DNA of 64,000 bases from Leifsonia xyli. GTDB taxonomy: Bacteria; Actinomycetota; Actinomycetes; Actinomycetales; Microbacteriaceae. The stretch spans positions 124,001 to 188,000 of the forward strand of contig QFQR01000001.1 in NCBI GenBank assembly GCA_003243275.1. The letters are read 5' to 3'. Below the pieces are notes generated by a model, which saw nothing but the letters and a program-made list of their open reading frames with translations, was not told where the DNA came from and made no database searches. This document shows, piece by piece, positions 53,089-60,981 of the stretch. The first letter of the stretch is position 1, and every line of letters starts with the position of its first letter. Made by a program: the position numbers and the translations under genes.

Positions 53089-53777
53089 CCCCTCGACACG
53101 CTCGCGAGCGCGCTCCGCGACCCGCACGCATCCAGCCCAGCATCCTCGCGGCCGACTGGGCGCAGATGGGGGTCGAACTCGACCGCATCCGCACGGCCGA
53201 CGGGGTGCACGTCGACGTCATGGACAACCACTTCGTGCCGAACCTGACTTTCGGTCCGCAGATGGTTGAAGTCGTCCAGCGGGCGTCGTCCATCCCGCTC
53301 GACGTGCACCTGATGATCACGGATGCCGACCGCTGGGCGCCCGGATACGCGGAGCTCGGTGTGTTCTCGGTCACCTTCCACGCGGAGGCGACATCCGATC
53401 CGGTGGCGCTCGCCCGCCGCATCCGCGAGCGGGGCGCGCGCGCGTCGCTGGCACTCAAGCCCGGGACCTCCGTCGAGCCGTACCTGGAGCTGCTGCCCGA
53501 GTTCGACCAGGTGCTCGTGATGACGGTCGAGCCGGGGTTCGGCGGCCAGAGCTTCATGGCCGACATGATGCCGAAGCTGCGCACCCTGCGCGCGGCAGCG
53601 GAGCGGCACGGCATCGAGCTCTGGCTGCAGGTCGACGGCGGCATCGCGCTCGACACGATCGGCATCGCGGCGGAGGCGGGGGCCGACACCTTCGTCGCCG
53701 GATCCAGCGTCTACGGAGCTGCGGATGTCGACGCCGCGATCGCCGGCCTCCGCGCCGCCGCCGCGCACGCGCACTAG
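53085..53777 (+). CDS. rpe: Ribulose-phosphate 3-epimerase
   Basis: 230 residues. Interconverts ribulose and xylulose 5-phosphate in the pentose phosphate pathway. TIM barrel: IQPSILAADWAQMGVEL, HVDVMDNHFVPNLTFGP, PLDVHLMITDADRW, MTVEPGFGGQSFMADMMPKL and VDGGIALDTIGIAAEAGADT. The GTG at 53085 (GTGA with rsmB) gives a basic N-terminal extension of about 14 residues before the conserved start. The TAG stop forms part of the next promoter. Confidence 0.96.
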   Translation: MTPRHARERAPRPARIQPSILAADWAQMGVELDRIRTADGVHVDVMDNHFVPNLTFGPQMVEVVQRASSIPLDVHLMITDADRWAPGYAELGVFSVTFHAEATSDPVALARRIRERGARASLALKPGTSVEPYLELLPEFDQVLVMTVEPGFGGQSFMADMMPKLRTLRAAAERHGIELWLQVDGGIALDTIGIAAEAGADTFVAGSSVYGAADVDAAIAGLRAAAAHAH

Positions 53778-53780
53778 CCT
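53775..53780 (+). promoter_or_regulatory. -10 element (TAGCCT) overlapping the rpe stop codon
   Basis: The rpe stop TAG (53775-53777) begins TAGCCT, which lies 6 nt before the ATG of the FKBP gene. Confidence 0.5.
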
Positions 53781-53786
53781 GGAACC

Positions 53787-54155
53787 ATGAGCGACAAGAC
53801 CAAGCCCGAGATCGACTTCCTCGAGGGCCCCGCACCCACCGAACTCGTCATCACCGACCTCGAGGTCGGCGACGGCGCCGAGGCCACGCCCGGCGCGACC
53901 GTCGACGTGCACTACGTCGGCGTCGACTACGAGACGGGTGAGCAGTTCGACGCGAGCTGGGATCGCGGCTCCAGCATCCAGTTCCCGCTCGCGGGCCTCA
54001 TCAAGGGCTGGCAGGACGGCATCCCGGGTATGAAGGTCGGCGGTCGCCGTCAGCTGGTCTGCCCGCCTGCCCTCGCCTACGGCCCCGCGGGTTCGGGCCA
54101 CCGTCTCGGCGGCCGCACCCTCGTCTTCGTGATCGACCTTCTCGACGTCAAGTAG
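53787..54155 (+). CDS. FKBP-type peptidyl-prolyl cis-trans isomerase
   Basis: 122 residues, cytoplasmic, no signal peptide. FKBP fold: LEVGDGAEATPGATVDVHYV, GEQFDASWDRGSSIQFPLAG, LIKGWQDGIPGMKVGGRRQL and ALAYGPAGSGHRLGGRTLVF. The aromatic pocket residues (Tyr, Phe-Asp, Trp) are present, so it should be active. It is a single gene flanked by its own promoter and a long inverted repeat. Confidence 0.95.
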   Translation: MSDKTKPEIDFLEGPAPTELVITDLEVGDGAEATPGATVDVHYVGVDYETGEQFDASWDRGSSIQFPLAGLIKGWQDGIPGMKVGGRRQLVCPPALAYGPAGSGHRLGGRTLVFVIDLLDVK

Positions 54156-54159
54156 TCGC

Positions 54160-54229
54160 CAAACGCTGTAGCGCTTGACCTCCAGCAGCAGCAGTTTCTG
54201 CCGCGGGTAGGCAAGCGCTACAGCGTTTG
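54160..54229. repeat. 18-bp perfect inverted repeat between FKBP and hisE
   Basis: CAAACGCTGTAGCGCTTG (54160-54177) and its exact complement CAAGCGCTACAGCGTTTG (54212-54229) across a 34-nt spacer. It starts 5 nt after the FKBP stop. Each arm is itself nearly palindromic around CGCT-GT-AGCG and holds the AGCGCT core typical of LacI-family operators. It could be a terminator stem or a pair of operators 44 bp apart. Confidence 0.9.
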
Positions 54230-54246
54230 ACCCCTCCAATCACCGG

Positions 54247-54252
54247 TAGCCT
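54247..54252 (+). promoter_or_regulatory. Leaderless-type -10 (TAGCCT) for the his-trp genes
   Basis: TAGCCT followed by 6 nt and the GTG of hisE, so there is no room for a histidine attenuator or T-box. The inverted repeat lies just upstream of this promoter. Confidence 0.55.
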
Positions 54253-54258
54253 GAGCAG

Positions 54259-54522
54259 GTGAAGACCTTCGACGCCCTCTTCGAGGAGCTCAGCGCCAAG
54301 GCCGTCGCGCGTCCCCAAGGGTCGCGCACCGTGCAGGAGCTCGACGCGGGCGTGCACGCGATCGGCAAGAAGATCGTCGAGGAGGCCGCGGAGGTCTGGA
54401 TGGCCGCCGAGTATCAGAGCGATGCGGAGACGGCGGAGGAGATCTCGCAGCTGCTCTACCACCTGCAGGTGCTCATGCTCGCGAAGGGCCTCACCCTCGC
54501 AGACGTCGAGCGACATCTGTGA
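54259..54522 (+). CDS. hisE: Phosphoribosyl-ATP pyrophosphatase
   Basis: 87 residues. Second step of histidine synthesis. All-helical MazG-type fold with metal-binding acidic helices: KIVEEAAEVWMAAEYQSDAE and EEISQLLYHLQVLMLAKGL. hisE followed by hisG is the usual actinobacterial pair. GTG start right after the leaderless -10. 46 nt separate it from hisG. Confidence 0.95.
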   Translation: MKTFDALFEELSAKAVARPQGSRTVQELDAGVHAIGKKIVEEAAEVWMAAEYQSDAETAEEISQLLYHLQVLMLAKGLTLADVERHL

Positions 54523-54568
54523 ACGCGCATCCGATCCGATGACCGTTCACAACCCAGAAAGCACCCAC

Positions 54569-55408
54569 ATGCTCAAGATCGCCGTGCCCAACAAGGGCAC
54601 GCTGTCCGAGACCGCCGTCGACATGCTCCGCGAGGCCGGCTACGCCACCCGCCGCGACCCCAAGGAGCTCATCGTCGCCGACCCGCGCAACGGGGTCGAG
54701 TTCTTCTACCTGCGCCCGCGCGACATCGCCACCTACGTGGGCTCCGGAGCGCTGGATGTCGGCGTCACCGGTCGCGACCTGCTGCTCGACTCCCACTCGC
54801 CCGCGACCGAGATCGACGCACTCGACTTCGGCGCATCCACCTTCCGCTTCGCGGGTCCGATCGGTCGGTTCCAGAACGTGCGCGAGCTCGAGGGGGTGCG
54901 CGTCGCCACCAGCTATGACGGTCTCGTGCGCGACTTCCTCGCCGCCGAGGGCGTCAACGCCACGGTCGTGCGCCTCGACGGCGCGGTCGAGTCCGCCGTG
55001 CGCCTCGGGGTCGCGGATGCCGTTGCCGACGTCGTCGAGACCGGTTCGACCCTGCGCATGCAGGGCCTCGAGATCTTCGGCGAGGTGATCCTGCAGTCCA
55101 CCGCGGTGCTCATCGCCTCCCGCGCGGACATCCCGGGGATCGAGACGCTGCGTCGGCGCATCCAGGGCGTCATGGTCGCCCACCAGTACGTGCTGATCGA
55201 CTACGACCTGCCCGCGGAGCTCGTCGACGCCGCATCCGCGATCGCGCCGGGGCTCGAGTCGCCCACGGTGTCGCCGTTGCGCGACAGCGGCTGGGTCGCG
55301 GTGCGCGTCATGGTGCCCCGCAGCGACATGAACCACCTGATGGACGAGCTCTACGCGCTGGGCGCCCGCGCGATCCTGGTGAGCGCCATCCACGCGGCGA
55401 GGATCTGA
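54569..55408 (+). CDS. hisG: ATP phosphoribosyltransferase (long form)
   Basis: 279 residues. First committed step of histidine synthesis. IAVPNKGTLSETAVDMLREA, LRPRDIATYVGSGALDVGVT and the PRPP loop VADVVETGSTLRMQGL. The C-terminal ACT-like domain (about 205-279) is the histidine feedback site and marks the long, HisZ-independent form. ATG 54569 is chosen; an in-frame ATG at 54539 would add ten residues but lacks a ribosome binding site. TGATG with hisF. Confidence 0.96.
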   Translation: MLKIAVPNKGTLSETAVDMLREAGYATRRDPKELIVADPRNGVEFFYLRPRDIATYVGSGALDVGVTGRDLLLDSHSPATEIDALDFGASTFRFAGPIGRFQNVRELEGVRVATSYDGLVRDFLAAEGVNATVVRLDGAVESAVRLGVADAVADVVETGSTLRMQGLEIFGEVILQSTAVLIASRADIPGIETLRRRIQGVMVAHQYVLIDYDLPAELVDAASAIAPGLESPTVSPLRDSGWVAVRVMVPRSDMNHLMDELYALGARAILVSAIHAARI

Positions 55409-56169
55409 TGGGGGTCGTCGTGCGCGTCATCCCGTGTCTCGACGTCGCGGCGGGTCGCGTGGTCAAGGGGGTCAACTTCCAGGGCTTGCGGGATGCGGGC
55501 GATCCGGTCGAGCTGGCCGCCCGCTACTACGCGCAGGGCGCCGACGAGATCACCTTCCTCGACGTCACGGCGACCGTCGAGGACCGCTCGACGATGTACG
55601 ACACGGTGACGGCCACCGCCGAGCAGGTGTTCATCCCGCTCACGGTGGGCGGCGGCGTGCGCTCGGCGGAGGATGTGGCCAGGCTGCTCGGCCACGGCGC
55701 CGACAAGATCGGGGTGAACTCGGCGGCGATCGCGCGCCCGGAGCTGCTGGGGGAGATCGCCGACCGCTTCGGCGCGCAGGTGTGCGTGCTCTCCCTCGAT
55801 GTGAAGCGTTCGCCGCGGACCGAGTCCGGCTTCATCGTGACGACGCACGGCGGGCGCACCGAGACGGATCGCGACGCCCTCGCGTGGGCGGCGGAGGCGA
55901 TCGAGCGCGGCGCGGGCGAGCTGCTCGTCAACTCGATCGACGCGGACGGCACGAAGCAGGGTTTCGACCTCGAGCTGGTCGCGGCGATGCGGGAGCTCTC
56001 GCGTGTGCCGGTGATCGCGAGCGGGGGAGCAGGCTCGGTGGGGGACTTCGCGCCCGCCGTCGTGGCCGGCGCCGATGCGGTGCTGGCCGCATCCGTCTTC
56101 CACAACGGTGAGCTCACGGTGGGCGATGTCAAGGCGGCGCTCGTCGGTGCCGGAATCGAGGTCAGATGA
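55408..56169 (+). CDS. hisF: Imidazole glycerol phosphate synthase subunit HisF
   Basis: 253 residues. Cyclase TIM barrel. VRVIPCLDVAAGRVVKGVNF with the catalytic Asp near the N-terminus, EITFLDVTATVEDRSTMYD, PLTVGGGVRSAEDV, GADKIGVNSAA, SIDADGTKQGFDLEL with the second Asp, and VIASGGAGSVGDF. Its glutaminase partner HisH is not in the window. ATGA overlap with hisI. Confidence 0.96.
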   Translation: MGVVVRVIPCLDVAAGRVVKGVNFQGLRDAGDPVELAARYYAQGADEITFLDVTATVEDRSTMYDTVTATAEQVFIPLTVGGGVRSAEDVARLLGHGADKIGVNSAAIARPELLGEIADRFGAQVCVLSLDVKRSPRTESGFIVTTHGGRTETDRDALAWAAEAIERGAGELLVNSIDADGTKQGFDLELVAAMRELSRVPVIASGGAGSVGDFAPAVVAGADAVLAASVFHNGELTVGDVKAALVGAGIEVR

Positions 56170-56546
56170 GCACCGCACCCGAGGACTCCGGTGACGTCGT
56201 CGCGCGTGCCCGTTTCGACGCGAACGGCTTGCTGCCCGCGATCATCCAGCAGCACGACACCCGCGAGGTGCTCATGCTCGGCTACATGGACGCCGAGGCG
56301 CTGCGCCGCACCCTCACCGAGGGGCGGGTGACGTTCTGGTCGCGCAGCAGGCAGGAGTACTGGCGCAAGGGCGACACGAGCGGCCACCGCCAGTACGTGC
56401 GCGCCGCCGCGCTCGACTGCGACGGCGACACCCTGCTCGTGCAGGTCGAGCAGGTGGGCCCGGCCTGCCACACCGGTGCGCACAGCTGCTTCGACGTCGA
56501 CCCGCTCGCCCCGGTGATCGGCGAGTTCGGGGAGGAGGCCTCGTGA
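56166..56546 (+). CDS. hisI: Phosphoribosyl-AMP cyclohydrolase
   Basis: 126 residues. Third step of histidine synthesis. MLGYMDAEALRRTLTEGRVT, FWSRSRQEYWRKGDTSGHRQ, the metal-binding ALDCDGDTLLVQVEQVGPAC, and CHTGAHSCFD with the zinc cysteines. A stand-alone HisI, with HisE encoded separately. GTGA overlap with trpE joins the his and trp sections. Confidence 0.96.
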   Translation: MSTAPEDSGDVVARARFDANGLLPAIIQQHDTREVLMLGYMDAEALRRTLTEGRVTFWSRSRQEYWRKGDTSGHRQYVRAAALDCDGDTLLVQVEQVGPACHTGAHSCFDVDPLAPVIGEFGEEAS

Positions 56547-58081
56547 CGACCACCGAGCGCGCCGAGTTCGATGCGGCCGTCGCCGCGGGCCACCGCGTCG
56601 TGCCCGTGCTGCGGGAGCTCTTCGCGGATGGCGAGACGCCCGTCGGGGTCTATCACAAGGTCGCGGCCGGACGCCCAGGCACCTTCCTGCTCGAGTCCGC
56701 CGAGCAGGGCGGCATCTGGTCGCGCTGGTCGTTCGTGGGGGCAGGCTCGGTCGGAGTGCTGACGCAGACCCGCGACACGGACGGCGATCGGGCCGTCTGG
56801 ATCGACTACGGCCTGGATGTCGCACGCGCCTTCGGCGGGGAGCTTCCGTCGGCCCCGCTCACCGCGGTCGCCGCCCTCTACGACCGCTGGCGCACGCCGC
56901 CGCGGGAGGGGCATCCGCCGCTCACCGGTGGGCTGGTGGGGTTCATCGGATGGGAGGCGGTACGCCAGCTCGAGCATCTCCCGGCCGCGCCGGCGGCGGA
57001 GGTGCCGATCCCCGGCCAGGCGCTCGCCTTCGTCTCCGAGCTGGTAGCGCTCGACCATCGCACGGGATCGGCGACGCTCATCGCGGCGGTGCTGAACGAC
57101 GGCACCGAGACCCCGGATGCCGCGTGGGCCGCGGCCCAGGCCCGCCTCGAGGCGCTTCAGGATGCGCTCGCCCAGCCCTCGCCTGCCCGGCTCGCCGAGG
57201 TGGATCTCGGCGTCGTCCCGAGCGCGCAGGCCCGCATCGAGCAGGCGGCGTTCGAGAGCTCGGTGCTGCGCGCGAAGGAGTTCATCCGCGACGGCGACGT
57301 CTTCCAGGTGGTGATCTCCCAGCGCTTCGACCACGAGCTCACCGCGACGCCGCTCGAGGTCTACCGGGTGCTGCGGGTGCTCAACCCCAGCCCGTACATG
57401 TACCTCCTGGCGCTCGAGACCCCCACCGGGGAGGCGTACTCGATCGTCGGCAGCTCGCCCGAGGCGCTCGTGAAGGTGCAGCGGGGGCGTGCCTTCACCC
57501 ATCCGATCGCGGGTTCCCGGCCGCGGGGGGAGACCCCTGAGCGCGATCTCGAGCTCGCCGAGGAGCTTCTGGGCGACCCGAAGGAGCAGGCCGAGCACCT
57601 CATGCTCGTCGATCTCGCCCGCAACGACCTCTCGAAGGTGTGCCGGGCGGGCAGCGTCGAGGTCACCGAGTTCATGCAGGTGGAGCGCTTCAGCCATATC
57701 ATGCATCTGGTCTCGAGCGTCGAGGGTGATCTCGCCCCGGATGCGAGCGCGGTCGACGCGTTCCGCGCCACCTTCCCGGCAGGCACGCTCTCGGGCGCCC
57801 CGAAGCCGCGGGCGCTCGAGATCATCGACGAGCTCGAGGTCGCTCAGCGCGGGCTCTACGGCGGCGTGGTCGGCTACTTCGATCTCGCCGGAGATGCCGA
57901 TCTCGCGATCGCCATCCGCACGGCGACGCTCATCGGCGAGACGGCCTACGTGCAGGCCGGTGCGGGCCTGGTGGCCGACTCCGATCCGACGACCGAGCAC
58001 CAGGAGGCGGTGAACAAGGCCGCGGCTCCGCTGCGCGCCGTCGCCATCGCCAACGCCATGCGACGGATCGGCGCATCATGA
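56543..58081 (+). CDS. trpE: Anthranilate synthase component I
   Basis: 512 residues. Makes anthranilate from chorismate with ammonia from TrpG, which is not in the window. The N-terminal regulatory domain has LLESAEQGGIWSRWSFVGAG, where the Leu-Leu-Glu-Ser motif forms the tryptophan feedback site. The catalytic domain has NPSPYMYLLALETPTGEAYS, HPIAGSRPRGETPERDLELA, VDLARNDLSKVCRAGSVEV and FRATFPAGTLSGAPKPRALE. GTG start overlapping hisI. No leader peptide or attenuator can fit, so feedback inhibition is probably the main control. Confidence 0.96.
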   Translation: MTTTERAEFDAAVAAGHRVVPVLRELFADGETPVGVYHKVAAGRPGTFLLESAEQGGIWSRWSFVGAGSVGVLTQTRDTDGDRAVWIDYGLDVARAFGGELPSAPLTAVAALYDRWRTPPREGHPPLTGGLVGFIGWEAVRQLEHLPAAPAAEVPIPGQALAFVSELVALDHRTGSATLIAAVLNDGTETPDAAWAAAQARLEALQDALAQPSPARLAEVDLGVVPSAQARIEQAAFESSVLRAKEFIRDGDVFQVVISQRFDHELTATPLEVYRVLRVLNPSPYMYLLALETPTGEAYSIVGSSPEALVKVQRGRAFTHPIAGSRPRGETPERDLELAEELLGDPKEQAEHLMLVDLARNDLSKVCRAGSVEVTEFMQVERFSHIMHLVSSVEGDLAPDASAVDAFRATFPAGTLSGAPKPRALEIIDELEVAQRGLYGGVVGYFDLAGDADLAIAIRTATLIGETAYVQAGAGLVADSDPTTEHQEAVNKAAAPLRAVAIANAMRRIGAS

Positions 58082-58677
58082 CCGCCGCGCGGCGGCGGGG
58101 AATGCTCCTCGGCGGCACGGTGCTGTTGGCGGCGCTCGTGTTCCTCGCCTGGTCGCAGCCCTGGTTCACGATCCAGCTCTCGGCGACGAGCGGCGCGCCC
58201 GGCCCGCTCGAGGTGCGCGGTGACGTCGCGGCGGCCGCCCTCGCGCCGCTCGCTCTCGCGGTGCTCGCGATCGTGGCCGCCCTCGCGTTGGCCGGCCCGG
58301 TGTTCCGCGTGGTGTTCGGGGTGCTCGAGGCGCTGCTCGGCGCCTGCATCATCGCGGTCACCTTCGTCGCGCTCGGTGATCCGGTCGTCGCGTCCGCCTC
58401 GGCCGTCACGGAAGCCACGGGCATCACCGGCACGGAGTCGGTGGCCGCCCTCGTCCGCTCGGTCGCGGTGTCGGGTTGGCCGGTCGTGGCGATCGTCGCG
58501 GGCGCCCTCGTCGCCGTGGTGGGGGTGCTCGTCGTGGTCACGGCCCCCCGCTGGCCGGTATCGGGCCGACGCTACAGCCGCACCCGGATGGCGCCCGCCG
58601 CATCAGACGCCCTCGACCCGGTCGCCGAGTGGGACGCGCTGAGCGAGGGCGACGACCCGACCACCCCCGCCCGCTAG
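58078..58677 (+). CDS. Trp biosynthesis-associated membrane protein
   Basis: 199 residues with four hydrophobic helices (about 9-28, 47-70, 76-97 and 135-158). An N-terminal SQPWF after TM1 is the hallmark of the Trp_oprn_chp family, which sits next to trpE in actinobacteria. The C-terminal tail is cytoplasmic and acidic. Function not known. ATGA overlap with trpE; the TAG stop overlaps the next promoter. Confidence 0.88.
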   Translation: MTAARRRGMLLGGTVLLAALVFLAWSQPWFTIQLSATSGAPGPLEVRGDVAAAALAPLALAVLAIVAALALAGPVFRVVFGVLEALLGACIIAVTFVALGDPVVASASAVTEATGITGTESVAALVRSVAVSGWPVVAIVAGALVAVVGVLVVVTAPRWPVSGRRYSRTRMAPAASDALDPVAEWDALSEGDDPTTPAR

Positions 58678-58680
58678 ACT
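58675..58680 (+). promoter_or_regulatory. -10 element (TAGACT) overlapping a stop codon, before HGxxPAAW-trpC
   Basis: The stop TAG (58675-58677) of the Trp-associated membrane protein starts TAGACT. Unlike the leaderless cases, the next start codon is 66 nt away, leaving a leader with hairpins. Confidence 0.45.
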
Positions 58681-58686
58681 GGCCCC

Positions 58687-58724
58687 GCCCGCAGTCGTGG
58701 GCATTCGCGGGTGCCTCACCCGCG
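58687..58724 (+). promoter_or_regulatory. Leader hairpins before the HGxxPAAW-trpC genes
   Basis: GCCC (58687-58690) can pair with GGGC (58699-58702). CGCGGGT (58706-58712) pairs perfectly with ACCCGCG (58718-58724) around a 5-nt loop. The second stem ends 8 nt before the ribosome binding site AGAAGGAG (58733-58740). No Trp-rich leader peptide is encoded. It may tune translation of the trpCBA part. Confidence 0.4.
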
Positions 58725-58746
58725 CGCACTCGAGAAGGAGCCCCAC

Positions 58747-58977
58747 GTGACCGACACGCACGATCCCGGACACGGCAACTCGCCCGCAGCCTGGGTCGCG
58801 GTGACCATCATGCTCGTCGCCTTCACCCTGGGGACGGTGTTCTTCTGGCTTGAGATGCCGGCGCTCGTCTGGGCCTCGGGCGGCCTGCTCGTGGTCGGTT
58901 TCCTGGTGGGCGTCGTGCTCGCCAAGCTCGGCTACGGCGTCAAGGGCCCCAAGTACATCGCGAAGGCGCACGACTAG
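58747..58977 (+). CDS. HGxxPAAW family membrane protein
   Basis: 76 residues. Signature HGNSPAAW at about 9-16, then two membrane helices (AWVAVTIMLVAFTLGTVFFW and ALVWASGGLLVVGFLVGVVL) and a basic C-terminal end. Proteins of this family lie inside the trp cluster of many actinobacteria; the function is unknown. The GTG at 58747 has AGAAGGAG 6 nt upstream. An in-frame GTG at 58711 has no ribosome binding site and is rejected. Ends 1 nt before trpC. Confidence 0.88.
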   Translation: MTDTHDPGHGNSPAAWVAVTIMLVAFTLGTVFFWLEMPALVWASGGLLVVGFLVGVVLAKLGYGVKGPKYIAKAHD

Positions 58978-58978
58978 C

Positions 58979-59755
58979 GTGCTGACCGATCTCGTCGCCG
59001 GGGCGCTCGCCGACGCCTCGGATCGTCGTGCTGCGCGCAGCCTGCGTGAGGTGGAGGCGGATGCCGCTGCCGCTCCCGCGCCGCGTGACGCCCTCGCCGC
59101 GCTCGCACCCTCGGAGCGGGTCAAGATCATCGCGGAGGTGAAGCGGGCGAGCCCGTCGCGCGGCGCCCTCGCCGAGATCCGCGACCCCGCGGGACTCGCC
59201 GTCTCGTATCAGGCGGGCGGCGCGAGCGCGATCAGCGTGCTGACCGAGCAGCGCCGTTTCGGTGGCTCGCTCGACGACCTGCGCGAGGTGCGATCCGCCG
59301 TCGAGGTGCCCGTGCTGCGCAAGGACTTCATCGCCGAGCCGTACCAGGTGTTCGAGGCGCGCGCCGCGGGCGCCGATCTCGTGCTGCTCATCGTCGCCGC
59401 CCTCGAGCAGCCGGTGCTCGCCGAGCTCTACGGACTCATCGGGCAGCTCGGGATGACGGCCCTCGTCGAGACCCACTCGGCGGAGGAGGTCGGACGTGCG
59501 CTCGACGTCGGCGCCCAGCTCGTCGGGGTGAACGCCCGCAACCTGTCGACCTTCCAGCTCGACCGCGATCTCTTCGGCCGCCTGGCGGATTCGATCCCGA
59601 CGGGCGTCATCCGGGTCGCCGAGTCTGCCGTCACCTCGCCGGCCGACGTCGCGCACTACCGGGGTGCCGGGGCGGATGTCGTGCTCATCGGCGAAGCGCT
59701 CGTCACGGGAGACAACCCGGTGACGACGCTCGAGTCCTTCCTGGCTGCCGGATGA
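58979..59755 (+). CDS. trpC: Indole-3-glycerol phosphate synthase
   Basis: 258 residues. TIM barrel that closes the indole ring. VKIIAEVKRASPSRGALAEI with the catalytic Lys and the phosphate-binding Ser, VLRKDFIAEPYQVFEARAAG with the second Lys, LVETHSAEEVGRAL, VGVNARNLSTFQLD and RVAESAVTSPADV. GTG start 1 nt after the preceding stop. ATGA overlap with trpB. Confidence 0.96.
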   Translation: MLTDLVAGALADASDRRAARSLREVEADAAAAPAPRDALAALAPSERVKIIAEVKRASPSRGALAEIRDPAGLAVSYQAGGASAISVLTEQRRFGGSLDDLREVRSAVEVPVLRKDFIAEPYQVFEARAAGADLVLLIVAALEQPVLAELYGLIGQLGMTALVETHSAEEVGRALDVGAQLVGVNARNLSTFQLDRDLFGRLADSIPTGVIRVAESAVTSPADVAHYRGAGADVVLIGEALVTGDNPVTTLESFLAAG

Positions 59756-60981
59756 GCGCCAGCATCCGGCAGAGCCTGCGCCGTCTGCCCGGGCCGTTCT
59801 TCGGCGAGTACGGCGGCCGGTTCATGCCCGAGTCGCTCATCGCGGCGATCGACGAGTTGAGCGCCGCCTACGAGCTCGCGAAAGTCGACCCCGGGTTCCA
59901 GGCGGAGCTCACCGAGCTGCACCGCAGCTACACGGGTCGGCCCTCGATCATCACCGAGGTGCCGCGCTTCGCCGAGCACGCGGGCGGCGCCCGCATCTTC
60001 CTGAAGCGCGAGGACCTCAACCACACGGGCTCCCACAAGATCAACAACGTGCTCGGGCAGGCGCTGCTCACGCGGCGCATCGGCAAGACCCGGGTGATCG
60101 CCGAGACGGGGGCGGGCCAGCACGGCGTCGCGACGGCGACCGCGGCGGCGCTCTTCGGTCTCGACTGCACGATCTACATGGGCGAGGTCGACACCCGCCG
60201 CCAGGCGCTCAACGTGGCCCGGATGCGGCTGCTGGGCGCCGAGGTGGTCTCGGTCACGACGGGCTCCCGCACCCTCAAGGACGCCATCAACGAGGCGTAC
60301 CGCGAGTGGGTCACGAGCGTCGAGACGACGAACTACATCTTCGGCACCGCGGCGGGCCCCCATCCGTTCCCGGCGATGGTGCGCGACTTCCAGTCGGTCA
60401 TCGGCGAGGAGGCGCGGGAGCAGTTGCTCGCCTCCCTCGGCCGACTCCCGGATGCCGTGGTCGCCTGCGTCGGCGGCGGCTCGAACGCGATCGGCATCTT
60501 CGACGCCTTCCTCGACGACGAGCAGGTGGCGCTCTACGGCATCGAGGCGGCGGGCGACGGCGTCGACACCGAGAAGCACGCCGCATCCATCGAGCGCGGG
60601 CGCCCCGGCATCCTGCACGGCGCCCGCAGCTATCTGCTGCAGGACGAGGACGGCCAGACGATCGAGTCGCACTCGATCTCGGCGGGGCTCGACTACCCCG
60701 GCGTCGGCCCCGAGCACGCCTACCTCGCCGACATCGGGCGCGCGAGCTACCTCCCGGCCACCGACACGGAGGCCATGGAGGCGCTGCGGCTGCTGAGCCG
60801 CACCGAGGGCATCATCCCGGCGATCGAGTCGGCACACGCTCTCGCCGGCGCTCTGCGGCTCGGGCGGGAGTCGGGGCCCGACACCGTCATCCTGGTGAAC
60901 CTCTCCGGGCGCGGGGACAAGGATGTCGCGACGGCGGGGCGCTGGTTCGACCTCTTCGACGACGGCGCGGTGCAGTCGTGA
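59752..60981 (+). CDS. trpB: Tryptophan synthase beta chain
   Basis: 409 residues. PLP enzyme joining indole and serine. GPFFGEYGGRFMPESLIAAI, the PLP Lys in LKREDLNHTGSHKINNVLGQ, AETGAGQHGVATATAAALFG, the phosphate loop VACVGGGSNAIGIF, and GLDYPGVGPEHAYL. The residues of the indole tunnel and the interface with TrpA look normal. Overlaps trpA by 4 nt. Confidence 0.97.
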   Translation: MSASIRQSLRRLPGPFFGEYGGRFMPESLIAAIDELSAAYELAKVDPGFQAELTELHRSYTGRPSIITEVPRFAEHAGGARIFLKREDLNHTGSHKINNVLGQALLTRRIGKTRVIAETGAGQHGVATATAAALFGLDCTIYMGEVDTRRQALNVARMRLLGAEVVSVTTGSRTLKDAINEAYREWVTSVETTNYIFGTAAGPHPFPAMVRDFQSVIGEEAREQLLASLGRLPDAVVACVGGGSNAIGIFDAFLDDEQVALYGIEAAGDGVDTEKHAASIERGRPGILHGARSYLLQDEDGQTIESHSISAGLDYPGVGPEHAYLADIGRASYLPATDTEAMEALRLLSRTEGIIPAIESAHALAGALRLGRESGPDTVILVNLSGRGDKDVATAGRWFDLFDDGAVQS

